This document shows positions 1 to 9,264 of a DNA stretch of 64,000 nucleotides, piece by piece. The notes beneath the pieces were generated by a model. The model saw nothing but the letters and a program-made list of their open reading frames with translations, searched no databases and was not told where the DNA came from. The DNA is from Pedobacter panaciterrae (GTDB taxonomy: Bacteria > Bacteroidota > Bacteroidia > Sphingobacteriales > Sphingobacteriaceae). A program made the translations under genes and the position numbers. Where the stretch lies: positions 248,001 through 312,000 of the forward strand of contig NZ_JABMKW010000018.1 in the NCBI RefSeq assembly GCF_013204795.1, in the 5' to 3' direction. The first letter of the stretch is position 1. Every line of letters starts with the position of its first letter.

Positions 1-3000
1 ACCAATACCAGGGTTAAGAAAGTGGCAAAACTCAAACCGAAGATAATGGTCCATGATAGTGGGCCCCAGAACGCTACGTTATCACCTCCAAAATAAAGGT
101 GTGGGTTAAACTCAGTAAATAAAGTCACGAAGTCAAGGTTCAAACCTACTGCCAGCGGAATGAGGCCAAGCATAGTTGCGGTAGCGGTAAGTAATACCGG
201 GGTCATCCGGGTACGGCCTGCTTCGATAACGGCCTCTCTTACTTCCATGCCCTGACTAACCATCAGGTCGGCAAATTCGACCAGCAGGATCCCATTCCGG
301 ACTACAATTCCCGCCAGGGCGACAATTCCCAGTCCCGTCATTACAATAGACAACTCCATTCCGAAGATGGTAACGCCCAGTAATACCCCAATAATGCTAA
401 ACAGGATCTCACTTAAAATAACAATCGGCTTACTAATGGAATTAAACTGCAGTACCAGGATAATGAGGATAATAAACAAAGCGCTGACTAAGGCTGTGCC
501 TAAAAACGCAGCTGTTTCCATTTGCTCTTCCTGCTCACCGGCCATTTTTATTTCAATTCCAGCAGGTGCTTTAAATTCATTTATCTCCCGCTGAATATTT
601 GCCACAACCTCGTTCGCATTGTATTCTGAAAGCACATTTGAGGAAAGAATTATGATTCTTTTTTGCTGCTTGCGTTTGATACCACCATAAGTATTGATAT
701 AATCTATATTTGCGAAAGATGATATAGGCACTTGCCTAATAACACCGTTCATTGCCATATCACGGTAGGTCACTTTCATGTTTCGTAAGGCTTCCAGGTT
801 GTTCCTTTGATCTTCTCTTGCCCGAACATTGATCTCATAGTCTTCATTAATGTCCCTGTATTTAGAAACTTCCTTACCATAAAGTGCCGTACGCAATGCC
901 ATGCCAACCTGACCGGTTGAGATCCCTTCGCGATTGGCCCGTTCCCGATCGATATCAAAAATAATTTCGGGCTTGTTATTTTGAAAATCAGATTTAAGCT
1001 CTTCTACCCCGGCAATTTGCCTGCTATCCAGGTATTTTTTTAAGCGATCGGAAGTCACCGCAATGGAATCCAGGTCATCGCCCGTAATTTCTATACTGAT
1101 TGGTTTGGCCGTTGGTGGCCCCCCTTGTTCCTGGGCTACCGAAATTTGTGCTCCAGGAATCCCTTTTACCGCTTCACGGATCTTGCCGAGGTAATTTACG
1201 GTGCGCTCTCCTGTTCTTTTGCCATAGGCCACAAAGGCTACTGTAACCTTCCCCTTGTTGGTATACTCGCCCTGGTCTTCGCCTTGCGGGTCGGTTACCC
1301 CTACAGTGACATTGGAGATTATTGAAGATACATCGGGATTCTTTTGGCCGACTACCTTTTCTACCCGCTGCTCAACCTTTTCGACTATTTTGTTGGTATA
1401 CGCCTGATCTGTACCTACCGGCAATTCAATATAGACATACACAAAGTTCGGGTCGGCAGTAGGGAAAAACACTACCCTTGGCGGCACAATGTTTACCAGA
1501 ATCATGGTAAAGAAAAACAAGCCCACTGTACTCCAGATCATGGTACGCGGACGTTTAAGTGCCCAGGTAAGTAAACTATGATATTTATTTATTGCTTTTG
1601 GCCACACTACCGTCTGGAATTTCTTGATCACCCCTGTTAAGAAGAAGTGGTTTAGCAGGTATAACAAGGCAAGCAATATGATAAAGTTACCGAATCCGAT
1701 ATTGATGAGGTAGCCCAATAAGGCCATGACTGCAAATACAACCATTGTCCGTTTTACTTTTCTGTCAAACCTTGGTTTCTGATCTTCATGATCATCATGC
1801 GGTTTCATAAAGTCGACTGCAAAAACCGGGTTAATAATGTATGCCACCACCAATGAGGCAGAAAGCGTTACAATAAGCGTAACCGGAAGGAAATACATGA
1901 ACTCACCAATGATTCCGGGCCAGAATAGCAACGGGAAGAACGGTGCAAGGGTGGTTAAAGTTCCGGATAATACGGGCATAAAAACCTCGCCAGTGGCCGT
2001 TTTAGCAGCCTGCACAATAGGAACCCTTCCGTTATCAAAAATCCGGTGTGTATTCTCTACCACCACAATGGCATCATCCACCACAATACCCAGTCCGAGC
2101 AGGAAGGAGAACAGCACCATCATGTTCATGGTGAAATTAAAATCGAACACCCCCCCGAGAACGGGCATGGAGAGAAAGGCAATGAACATGGACAACGGGA
2201 CGGACAGGGCAACAAACAGCGCATTTGTGACGCCCATAAAGAACATCAGGATCAGGGTAACTAAGATAAAACCGATGATGATGGTATTGATCAGGTCATG
2301 CAGGGTAATCCTGGTCTGATCAGATTGATCACCGGTAATGGTAATATCCAGTTTAGAAGGCAGTAAAGTGCCCTTCATTTCCTTTAGCATGGCATTGATC
2401 TTGTCAGACGCCTCAATTAGGTTTTCGCCGCTGCGCTTGCGTACATTTAGCGTAATTACATTTTTTCCGTATAAGCGTGCATAGCTGTTTTGCTCTTTAA
2501 ATGAATCTTTTACTTCGGCAATATCCTTTAAGTAAACCGAGCCTCCTGCCTGTGACTTGACAATCATATTGCCTAATTCCTCGGCATTTACGAACTCCTT
2601 TTTCACATTTAAGGTACGCTGCATGCCATCCATTTTCACTGAACCTCCTGATATGGTCAGGTTTTCGGCCTTTACTGAATTTCCGATATCGTCAAATGAG
2701 ATTTGCGCCGACTCCATTTTACGGAGATCTACATTGATCTGGATCTCTGGCTCAAGGGCACCCACAATATCTACCCCGGCGATTTCTTTCAGTCCCTCTA
2801 CCCTATCTTCAATATCATCGGCATACTCTTTTAGTTTTTTCAGGTCATAATCTCCGGAAATGTTGATGTACATAATGGGGAGGTCTGAGAGGTTGATATC
2901 CATAATTACCGGATCATCGGGTAAATCTGAAGGCAGGTCAGTTTTTGCTTTATCAACGGCATCCTTAACCCGCTGTTTTGCATCTTTGATATCGACCCCG

Positions 3001-3311
3001 GTATTAAATTCTGCGGTAATAAATGAGAAATCCTGAAAGGAGTTGGAGGTGATCTTTTTTAACCCAAGCGTACCCCTTATTTCCTTTTCGAGCTGCTTTG
3101 TAATCAGGTTCTCCATATTTGCAGGTGAAGTTCCCGGATATATGGTTTGCACGAATATTTTAGGAATGACAACTTCCGGAAAATTCTCTTTTGGCAAACT
3201 GTTGTAGGAAAAATACCCCGCCAGAATCAGGATACATGTAAACACATATATCGCTGTGCGGTTATCTATAGCCCAACTGGATGGACCGAATTCTTTATTG
3301 ACGTCTTTCAT
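1..3311 (-). CDS. RND-family efflux pump permease (AcrB/MexB-like), C-terminus cut by window edge
   Basis: Inner-membrane proton-driven efflux pump. About 1103 codons are visible from an ATG at 3311; the frame stays open to base 1, so the last residues are outside. The N-terminus (MKDVNKEFGPSSWAIDNRTA) has a short cytoplasmic start and then a first membrane helix. Two large periplasmic loops follow the usual RND duplication. The TM4 motif GLGIVVDDAIVVVEN carries the Asp-Asp pair needed for proton relay, so the pump is probably active. It is last in a TolC-adaptor-pump operon, 29 bp after the adaptor stop. Whether it exports drugs or metals cannot be told from the sequence; no Met-rich heavy-metal signature was noticed. 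Confidence 0.95.
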   Translation of the reverse strand, partial: MKDVNKEFGPSSWAIDNRTAIYVFTCILILAGYFSYNSLPKENFPEVVIPKIFVQTIYPGTSPANMENLITKQLEKEIRGTLGLKKITSNSFQDFSFITAEFNTGVDIKDAKQRVKDAVDKAKTDLPSDLPDDPVIMDINLSDLPIMYINISGDYDLKKLKEYADDIEDRVEGLKEIAGVDIVGALEPEIQINVDLRKMESAQISFDDIGNSVKAENLTISGGSVKMDGMQRTLNVKKEFVNAEELGNMIVKSQAGGSVYLKDIAEVKDSFKEQNSYARLYGKNVITLNVRKRSGENLIEASDKINAMLKEMKGTLLPSKLDITITGDQSDQTRITLHDLINTIIIGFILVTLILMFFMGVTNALFVALSVPLSMFIAFLSMPVLGGVFDFNFTMNMMVLFSFLLGLGIVVDDAIVVVENTHRIFDNGRVPIVQAAKTATGEVFMPVLSGTLTTLAPFFPLLFWPGIIGEFMYFLPVTLIVTLSASLVVAYIINPVFAVDFMKPHDDHEDQKPRFDRKVKRTMVVFAVMALLGYLINIGFGNFIILLALLYLLNHFFLTGVIKKFQTVVWPKAINKYHSLLTWALKRPRTMIWSTVGLFFFTMILVNIVPPRVVFFPTADPNFVYVYIELPVGTDQAYTNKIVEKVEQRVEKVVGQKNPDVSSIISNVTVGVTDPQGEDQGEYTNKGKVTVAFVAYGKRTGERTVNYLGKIREAVKGIPGAQISVAQEQGGPPTAKPISIEITGDDLDSIAVTSDRLKKYLDSRQIAGVEELKSDFQNNKPEIIFDIDRERANREGISTGQVGMALRTALYGKEVSKYRDINEDYEINVRAREDQRNNLEALRNMKVTYRDMAMNGVIRQVPISSFANIDYINTYGGIKRKQQKRIIILSSNVLSEYNANEVVANIQREINEFKAPAGIEIKMAGEQEEQMETAAFLGTALVSALFIILIILVLQFNSISKPIVILSEILFSIIGVLLGVTIFGMELSIVMTGLGIVALAGIVVRNGILLVEFADLMVSQGMEVREAVIEAGRTRMTPVLLTATATMLGLIPLAVGLNLDFVTLFTEFNPHLYFGGDNVAFWGPLSWTIIFGLSFATFLTLVL

Positions 3312-3340
3312 ATGATCGTAAGATTATCATGAATCTTTAT

Positions 3341-4441
3341 TTATAGTTTTACGGAATCGCCATCGTTCAGATCCTGGAATCCTGTGGTAATCACTTTATC
3401 GCCGGATTTTAATCCGGTTAAGACCTCTGCCTGGCTATTGGATATTTTTCCTGTTTTGATATCTGTTTTTTTGGCTTTGCCGTTTATAGCTATAAAAACA
3501 TATTCACCAGCTTCGGACTTTTGGATGGCATTGACCGGTACCGTTAGTGCCTTATCATTTTTATAATCTATAATTTTAAGAATGGCCAGCATATTTGGAC
3601 GGTACTTTTTACTGGAAGGCAGCTTAACCTCTACATTAAAGCCTCTTGATATCGGATCAATAACTTTGGCGGCAAATGAGATTTTAGTATGCAGGTTCTC
3701 TGGCACATCGGGCAAAGATACCTCAACCTCATCTCCCTGGTTTACCCTGGCGGCATAGTTTTCTGAAACAAGGGCTTTCACTTTTAGTCGGCTTGCATTA
3801 ACCACCCGGATGCCTGTAGGTGTTCCCGGCGCGACGGATTGCCCTAACTTAAGCTCCATGGCATCAACAGTACCCGAAACAGGACTTTTGATCTTATTCA
3901 TTGCGGCCTGAGATTGCAAGCCCGACAATTGTTTTTGGAGGCCCTCTTTCTTGCTTTTTTCGGTAAGGTATTGAACCTCGGTACCAATTTTTTGATCCCA
4001 AAGGTTTTTCTGACGGTTGAAAACGGTAGTGGCCAGATCCAGCTGTGTTTGTAATTGTGCGATATTTTGGCGTAGTACTTTATCATCAATCTGTGCGAGT
4101 ACCTGACCGCGGCTCACGCTTTGTCCGACTTTAACATAAATTGCAGTTACTGAACCAGGGGATTCGGGAGTGACCTCCACATTGTCTTCCGCATCCACCT
4201 TGCCCTGAACCTCAACGAAGTTCCTGAATTCGGTTTCCTTAAGTTCAGTAGCAGTTACATCTTTAGTATCTGCCTGACTTTTATTCTGACCAAGTTCTTT
4301 CTCGATCTGTTCAATTTTTCCGTTAAGAGCGGTACGGTCTTTTTTGAGTTGTTCAAGCTCTGCTTTTTTGTCCTTAGGTTTTTCTGATGATCCGCAGGAA
4401 GCCAGAAAGAGAACTAATGCGATGCTATATATTGTTTTCAT
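3341..4441 (-). CDS. RND efflux periplasmic adaptor subunit (membrane fusion protein)
   Basis: Lipoprotein adaptor linking the RND pump to TolC. The 366-aa product starts with a lipoprotein signal (MKTIYSIALVLFLASCGSS, Cys16 as lipidation site), then a charged coiled coil at about residues 20-60. A biotinyl/lipoyl-like half-motif near 90-115 (GSVTAIYVKVGQSVSRGQVL), a hairpin coiled coil at about 125-180 and beta-barrel domains follow. The second coiled coil before the lipoyl domain is longer than in E. coli AcrA but common in Bacteroidota. It sits 17 bp after the TolC-type gene, so the three genes are almost certainly co-transcribed. Confidence 0.94.
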   Translation of the reverse strand: MKTIYSIALVLFLASCGSSEKPKDKKAELEQLKKDRTALNGKIEQIEKELGQNKSQADTKDVTATELKETEFRNFVEVQGKVDAEDNVEVTPESPGSVTAIYVKVGQSVSRGQVLAQIDDKVLRQNIAQLQTQLDLATTVFNRQKNLWDQKIGTEVQYLTEKSKKEGLQKQLSGLQSQAAMNKIKSPVSGTVDAMELKLGQSVAPGTPTGIRVVNASRLKVKALVSENYAARVNQGDEVEVSLPDVPENLHTKISFAAKVIDPISRGFNVEVKLPSSKKYRPNMLAILKIIDYKNDKALTVPVNAIQKSEAGEYVFIAINGKAKKTDIKTGKISNSQAEVLTGLKSGDKVITTGFQDLNDGDSVKL

Positions 4442-4458
4442 GAGTTTATGTTGCTTGA

Positions 4459-5805
4459 TTAATAGTTAATTTTTCCTGTGGCTTTATCCAGATCCACTTT
4501 ATTGATGAGCAGGTTATATAAAGCAGTGATGTAGTTGTTTTGCGCTTCCTTTTGAGAAGTCTCGGCAGTGGTAACTTCCAGACTGGAACCTATTCCCTGT
4601 TCATATTTGATTCGGGTAACCCTGAGGATTTCTTCGGCAAGCTTTAAATTCCTTTCCTGATTTTCCAATGAGCGCTGGCTATTGGCGTACAGCTTTTGAG
4701 TGGTGGAGATTTCATTCACGATTCCATTTTTGAGGTCCTGCATCTGATTTTCGGTTTGCTTTACCACAAGCTTGGCGTTACGCAACTGATAAATCCGCTG
4801 ACCTCCGTTGATCAGGTTCCATGAAAGGGTAAGGCCAATTACCGATGTAGGGTAGTTTTGGTCGTACAGGTTTGAGAAGTTATCGGACTGAAAACTTTTG
4901 GTAGCACTTGCAAAACCTTTTAGCGTAGGCAGGAAAGTACTTTTGTACCTTTTCACATCAAGCAGGTTTAACTTTTTCTGCGTTTCTAAAAGGGAATACT
5001 CAATTCTTGCCTTGTAGGCAGAGGTATCGGCCACTGCAGTCGAAACGGGTTGCGCGCGCACGTCACTGATCTTGTCGACAGGCTCAAGTGCAGCCGTTAC
5101 CGGCATGCCCATCTGAAACTTAAGCAGATCGATATTGATAGATAGTGAGCGGGTAGCATTTTCGCGTTCCGTTTCGAGGTTATTCTTTAACACCAACAGC
5201 CGGTCGGCATCAATTTTTTCTGCAAAACCGTTTTTAAACATCGCCTCGGTATCATTAAAGGATTTGGTGAGCTGTACCAAATTGGCATCGATAAGGGTTA
5301 ACTGTTCCTTATTGACCAATACCGAATAGTAGGCTTTTGTAACGGCAACCACGGTTTCAATTTTAGTTCTTGTGCTGGTTCTGACAGACAGCTCCTTATA
5401 GGTTTTTGAAGCCTGCAGGCCTACAATATAAGTTCCATCGAAAAGGAGCTGATTCAGCTCTATTCCTGCCGAAGAATTATACTTTACACCGAACTTAACC
5501 GGAATTTGTGTGCCGGGCTGACCAAAGAACTCGCCCGGAAGCAAGCTTGTTGGCACTTTAAGGTAATCCTGAAAGTTAAAAGTAGTGGAGACCTGCGGCA
5601 AGCCGGTACCCACCGTTTTTTTAACATCATTTTTAGCTATTTCTTCATCAATCTGTGCGTTTAGCACGGCCGATTGGTGGTTTAGCGCATAATCTATGGC
5701 CTCTTTTAGGCTGAACTTATAATTCAGGGAATCAGTTACCTGAGCCTGAACCATTCCGCCGGCAAAAAAGAGGAGTAGTATTATGAGATAGATTTTGGTT
5801 TTCAT
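4459..5805 (-). CDS. TolC-family outer membrane efflux protein
   Basis: Outer-membrane channel of the tripartite efflux system. The 448-aa product has a Sec signal peptide (MKTKIYLIILLLFFAGGMVQA, written here in part). The mature protein has the two long repeated helical OEP halves typical of TolC, including the N-terminal FSLKEAIDYALNHQ start and a closing LLINKVDLDKATGKI segment near the C-terminus. It is the first of the three efflux genes and begins 13 bp after the UvrA-like gene, so it may be read from that gene's promoter. Confidence 0.93.
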   Translation of the reverse strand: MKTKIYLIILLLFFAGGMVQAQVTDSLNYKFSLKEAIDYALNHQSAVLNAQIDEEIAKNDVKKTVGTGLPQVSTTFNFQDYLKVPTSLLPGEFFGQPGTQIPVKFGVKYNSSAGIELNQLLFDGTYIVGLQASKTYKELSVRTSTRTKIETVVAVTKAYYSVLVNKEQLTLIDANLVQLTKSFNDTEAMFKNGFAEKIDADRLLVLKNNLETERENATRSLSINIDLLKFQMGMPVTAALEPVDKISDVRAQPVSTAVADTSAYKARIEYSLLETQKKLNLLDVKRYKSTFLPTLKGFASATKSFQSDNFSNLYDQNYPTSVIGLTLSWNLINGGQRIYQLRNAKLVVKQTENQMQDLKNGIVNEISTTQKLYANSQRSLENQERNLKLAEEILRVTRIKYEQGIGSSLEVTTAETSQKEAQNNYITALYNLLINKVDLDKATGKINY

Positions 5806-5818
5806 AGGTATTTATCGC

Positions 5819-8086
5819 TTATAGGATTAATTGCTTTTCTTTATTGAGGTAATGCCCGGTTAATGAGCCGGGGTATTCCATTAATTCGGCAGGGGTTCCT
5901 GTAAAAATAACCTCTCCTCCTTTTCTGCCACCTTCCGGCCCCATATCAATGATCCAGTCGGCATTTTTGATCACGTCCAGATTATGTTCAATTACGATTA
6001 CGGAATTCCCGATATCAACCAGGTGATTCATGATTTGCAGCAAATGTTCTACATCGGACATGTGTAATCCGGTGGTTGGCTCATCCAGTACATAAATGCT
6101 TCCTCTTTTGTGCAGGTTACTGGCTAGTTTAATGCGCTGGCACTCGCCACCGGATAGTGTACTAAGTGGCTGCCCGAGGGTTAAATAATCGAGCCCTACA
6201 TCCAGTATGGCTTCTATTTTGCGTTTCAGTTCCTTCTTATCAAAAAAATCTACCGCTTCCTGTACAGTCATGGCCAGCACCTCGCTAATCGATTTGCCAT
6301 TTAATCTATAGGCCAGTACTTCTTCTTTAAAGCGCTTGCCATTGCATATTTCGCATTCGGTTTTTACCGGCTCCAGAAAAGCAAGGTCTGTATAGATAAA
6401 CCCCAGGCCCTGACAATTGGGGCAGGCTCCTTTTGAGTTGAAACTAAACAGGGAAGCGCTTACTCCATTTTGCTGGGCAAAGAGCCTGCGGATCTCGTCC
6501 ATAATGCCCGTATAAGTAGCAGGATTAGATCGAATTGAGGTACTCACAGCAGTCTGATCAATAATGATTGCTTCGGGATATTGCTTTATAAACTCATGGT
6601 TAATGAGTGAGCTTTTACCAGATCCGGCTACCCCGGTTACCACCGTAAAAACCCCCGTTGGGATGGCTACAGTTAAATTTTTAAGGTTATGCAGTTTTGC
6701 GTTATGAACGGTAAGGGCTCCTTTGGCACTGCGATAGGAGGATTTTGCATAGTGCTGCCGGTTCATGCAGTTACCCGTTAAGGTGTCTGATTTCAACAAC
6801 CCCTCTACTGTTCCATGGTACACGATTTCGCCTCCATGGGTTCCTGCATGAGGGCCGACATCTACCACATGGTCGGCAATCCGGATCACTTCAGGGTCAT
6901 GCTCTACCACAAGAATGGTATTGCCTTTATCGCGAAGCTGCAATAAGAGCTCATTTAAACGGTGCACATCATGCTGATGCAGTCCTACACTCGGCTCATC
7001 GAAAATATAGATCATATCGGTAAGGCTGCTGCCAAGGTGCCTCACCATTTTAATGCGCTGAGATTCTCCGCCTGAAAGGCTGGCTGTCTCGCGGTCAAGG
7101 CTCAGGTACTCCAGACCGATATCTATTAAATGTTGTAAACGCATTATTAATGCGGAAGTCATGGTTTCAGCTATGGGATCATCTATTTTGGCAATGATCT
7201 TAATGAGCTCATCGACCTCAAGATTGGTGAGCTGAGCGATGTTATATCCGTTTATTCTGCAGCTTAATGCGGCCTGACTTAACCGTGTTCCTTTACATAA
7301 GGGGCAAGGTGCAAAAAGGATAAACCGTTCAAGGGTGCTCCGCATGGATTCGGACAGGATACTGGTATCGCGCTTGATGTACATGCGGTTAAACTTATCG
7401 ACCAGTCCTTCAAAATTGACATTGAGTGGCACATTGTCTTTTTTAACCTGAAATTTCTTGCTTTTCCCATGTAGCAGGGTTTGCCACTCCTCCTGGGTAT
7501 AATCTTGAAGCTTCTTATCGTTATCAAAAAATCCGGAATAGGCATAAGTGTTAAAATACCAGCTGCCTACCGAGAACATAGGGAATAGGATTGCGCCCTC
7601 GTTAAGTGATTTAGATTTATCGAGCAATTTATCCAGGTTCAGTTTTACCGTTTCTCCTAGGCCATTGCATTCGGGGCACATTCCGGCAGGATCGTTAAAG
7701 GAAAACGCGTTGGAATAGCCGATAAAAGGCTTGCCCACTCGTGAAAACAGGAGACGCAGTATGGAATAAATATCTGTTATGGTACCTACTGTAGATCTGG
7801 AATTACCTCCTAAACGTTTCTGATCGATCACAATTGCGGTAGAAAGGTTACTTATGGCGTCGGCATCAGGCTGGCTATGTTTTGGTAAGCGGTTTCGTAT
7901 AAAAGTGGAGAAGGTTTCGTTGAGCTGTCTTTGGGCCTCCGCCCCGATGGTATCAAAAACAATAGAGGACTTGCCCGAGCCTGATACTCCGGTAAATACC
8001 GTAATTTTTCTTTTTGGAATCCGCAGCGAAATATTTTTGAGGTTATTCTCGCGGGCACCTTTGATCTCTATAAATTCTTGCTTCAT
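5819..8086 (-). CDS. UvrA2-like excinuclease-type ABC ATPase
   Basis: A 755-aa protein with the UvrA architecture. The first ABC module has Walker A GVSGSGKSS near residue 35, and the second has GVAGSGKSS near 480. Signatures are LSGGESQRIKM and LSGGECQRIKL, and there are CxxC zinc-finger pairs (CPECNGLG, CPLCKGTR, CPNCQGLG, CEICNGKR). It is about 190 residues shorter than UvrA of nucleotide-excision repair and has little room for the UvrB-binding insertion, which points to the UvrA2 class. UvrA2 proteins are linked to tolerance of DNA-binding drugs or damage and may not work with UvrB. The position directly in front of an RND operon suggests a shared resistance unit. A canonical uvrB lies far away at 43071-45107. 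Confidence 0.88.
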   Translation of the reverse strand: MKQEFIEIKGARENNLKNISLRIPKRKITVFTGVSGSGKSSIVFDTIGAEAQRQLNETFSTFIRNRLPKHSQPDADAISNLSTAIVIDQKRLGGNSRSTVGTITDIYSILRLLFSRVGKPFIGYSNAFSFNDPAGMCPECNGLGETVKLNLDKLLDKSKSLNEGAILFPMFSVGSWYFNTYAYSGFFDNDKKLQDYTQEEWQTLLHGKSKKFQVKKDNVPLNVNFEGLVDKFNRMYIKRDTSILSESMRSTLERFILFAPCPLCKGTRLSQAALSCRINGYNIAQLTNLEVDELIKIIAKIDDPIAETMTSALIMRLQHLIDIGLEYLSLDRETASLSGGESQRIKMVRHLGSSLTDMIYIFDEPSVGLHQHDVHRLNELLLQLRDKGNTILVVEHDPEVIRIADHVVDVGPHAGTHGGEIVYHGTVEGLLKSDTLTGNCMNRQHYAKSSYRSAKGALTVHNAKLHNLKNLTVAIPTGVFTVVTGVAGSGKSSLINHEFIKQYPEAIIIDQTAVSTSIRSNPATYTGIMDEIRRLFAQQNGVSASLFSFNSKGACPNCQGLGFIYTDLAFLEPVKTECEICNGKRFKEEVLAYRLNGKSISEVLAMTVQEAVDFFDKKELKRKIEAILDVGLDYLTLGQPLSTLSGGECQRIKLASNLHKRGSIYVLDEPTTGLHMSDVEHLLQIMNHLVDIGNSVIVIEHNLDVIKNADWIIDMGPEGGRKGGEVIFTGTPAELMEYPGSLTGHYLNKEKQLIL

Positions 8087-8279
8087 CGGGATTTCGAATT
8101 ATAGGTAAACGGGTTAATTATTTGGTTTATCAAAATTGCTCTGAAATGCGTTTACCTACCCCTTCTGGAAGGAGAATAAACCATGCGAAAAGGAATAATT
8201 TCCTGACTCCTTCTTTTAAAAAGTAAAATTTGACTAAATTCGTTCTAGTGAAGCGCCTTTAACATCATCTCCTAACCCT

Positions 8280-9227
8280 ATGAACGACAATGAATTAAAA
8301 GCACCCCTTCTTTCAGATCTCTCAGAAACCTGCGAGTTGCACTATACTGACGAATTAGGTGCATCGGGCTATATGAACATCAGTGAAATAAAAATTGATG
8401 GCGCAGATATTTTTGCCGCGAGCTGCAAACAGAAGCATGAAATTACCATGCGCGAACAAACGGAAACGCCTACCCTAAACATGTATTTTTCGTTACAAGG
8501 GCAAAGTGCGGCATGGGAGGCGCAAAGCAAAGACAGGTATGTGCTGAATGACAATGAGCATGTGATTTCATTTATGCCAAGTTTTGATGGGTATTATGCA
8601 TTGAGCAGTCCGGAGATCAAGAGCTTTGGTATTTCGCTGTATGAGCCTTTCTTTCGCAGGCTGTTTGCAACCGATATGGATTGTTTAAAGCGGTTCTGGG
8701 ACAAGGTGGATGCCGGGAAAATGGCGGAAATCTCGAAACATGCCCTGCCGGTAACCTCTAAACAGCAACTGCTGATTAATGAAATGCAGCAATGTGTTTA
8801 TTCAGGACATATGAAACAGCTGTTTTTTGAATCTAAAATTATTGAGCTTTTTCTGCTCCAGGCCGAACAGGCTGACAGTTTAGATGGGCAGAAACCCATT
8901 AAAATAGAACGCCATAATGTAGATAAGCTGCATGCTGCAAAACAGTTTGTACAGCAAAGGATGTTTGATCCATTAACCTTAAACGGAATTGCACGTGAGG
9001 CGGGACTAAATGAGTTTATGCTTAAGAAAGGCTTTAAAGAGCTGTTCGGATTAACTGTATTCGGGTATTTAAATGAACTGAAAATGAATTACGCCCGGCA
9101 GATGCTGTTAGATTCGAACTGTACCGTATATGAAGCTGCTTATACCATAGGGTATAATGAACCTTATAACTTCTCTAAAGCTTTTAAAAAGCATTTTGGA
9201 TATTCACCCGGTGAGTTAAAAAGATAA
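8280..9227 (+). CDS. AraC-family transcriptional regulator
   Basis: A 315-aa regulator. Residues about 1-200 form a ligand-sensing domain without a clear family signature. Residues about 215-315 are the AraC double helix-turn-helix, with FGYLNELKMNYARQMLLDS and AAYTIGYNEPYNFSKAFKKH, ending in the family's usual FGYSPGELKR. It is divergent from the UvrA-like/efflux operon with a 193-bp shared intergenic region, so regulation of that operon is plausible but not shown. The next gene starts about 37 bp downstream. Confidence 0.93.
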   Translation: MNDNELKAPLLSDLSETCELHYTDELGASGYMNISEIKIDGADIFAASCKQKHEITMREQTETPTLNMYFSLQGQSAAWEAQSKDRYVLNDNEHVISFMPSFDGYYALSSPEIKSFGISLYEPFFRRLFATDMDCLKRFWDKVDAGKMAEISKHALPVTSKQQLLINEMQQCVYSGHMKQLFFESKIIELFLLQAEQADSLDGQKPIKIERHNVDKLHAAKQFVQQRMFDPLTLNGIAREAGLNEFMLKKGFKELFGLTVFGYLNELKMNYARQMLLDSNCTVYEAAYTIGYNEPYNFSKAFKKHFGYSPGELKR

Positions 9228-9264
9228 TTCCATAGATTTGTCGGATAACATAAAAAAGCTAGAT

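Noticed and set aside
1837..2319. 160-codon plus-strand ORF
   Set aside because: Antisense shadow of the RND pump gene.
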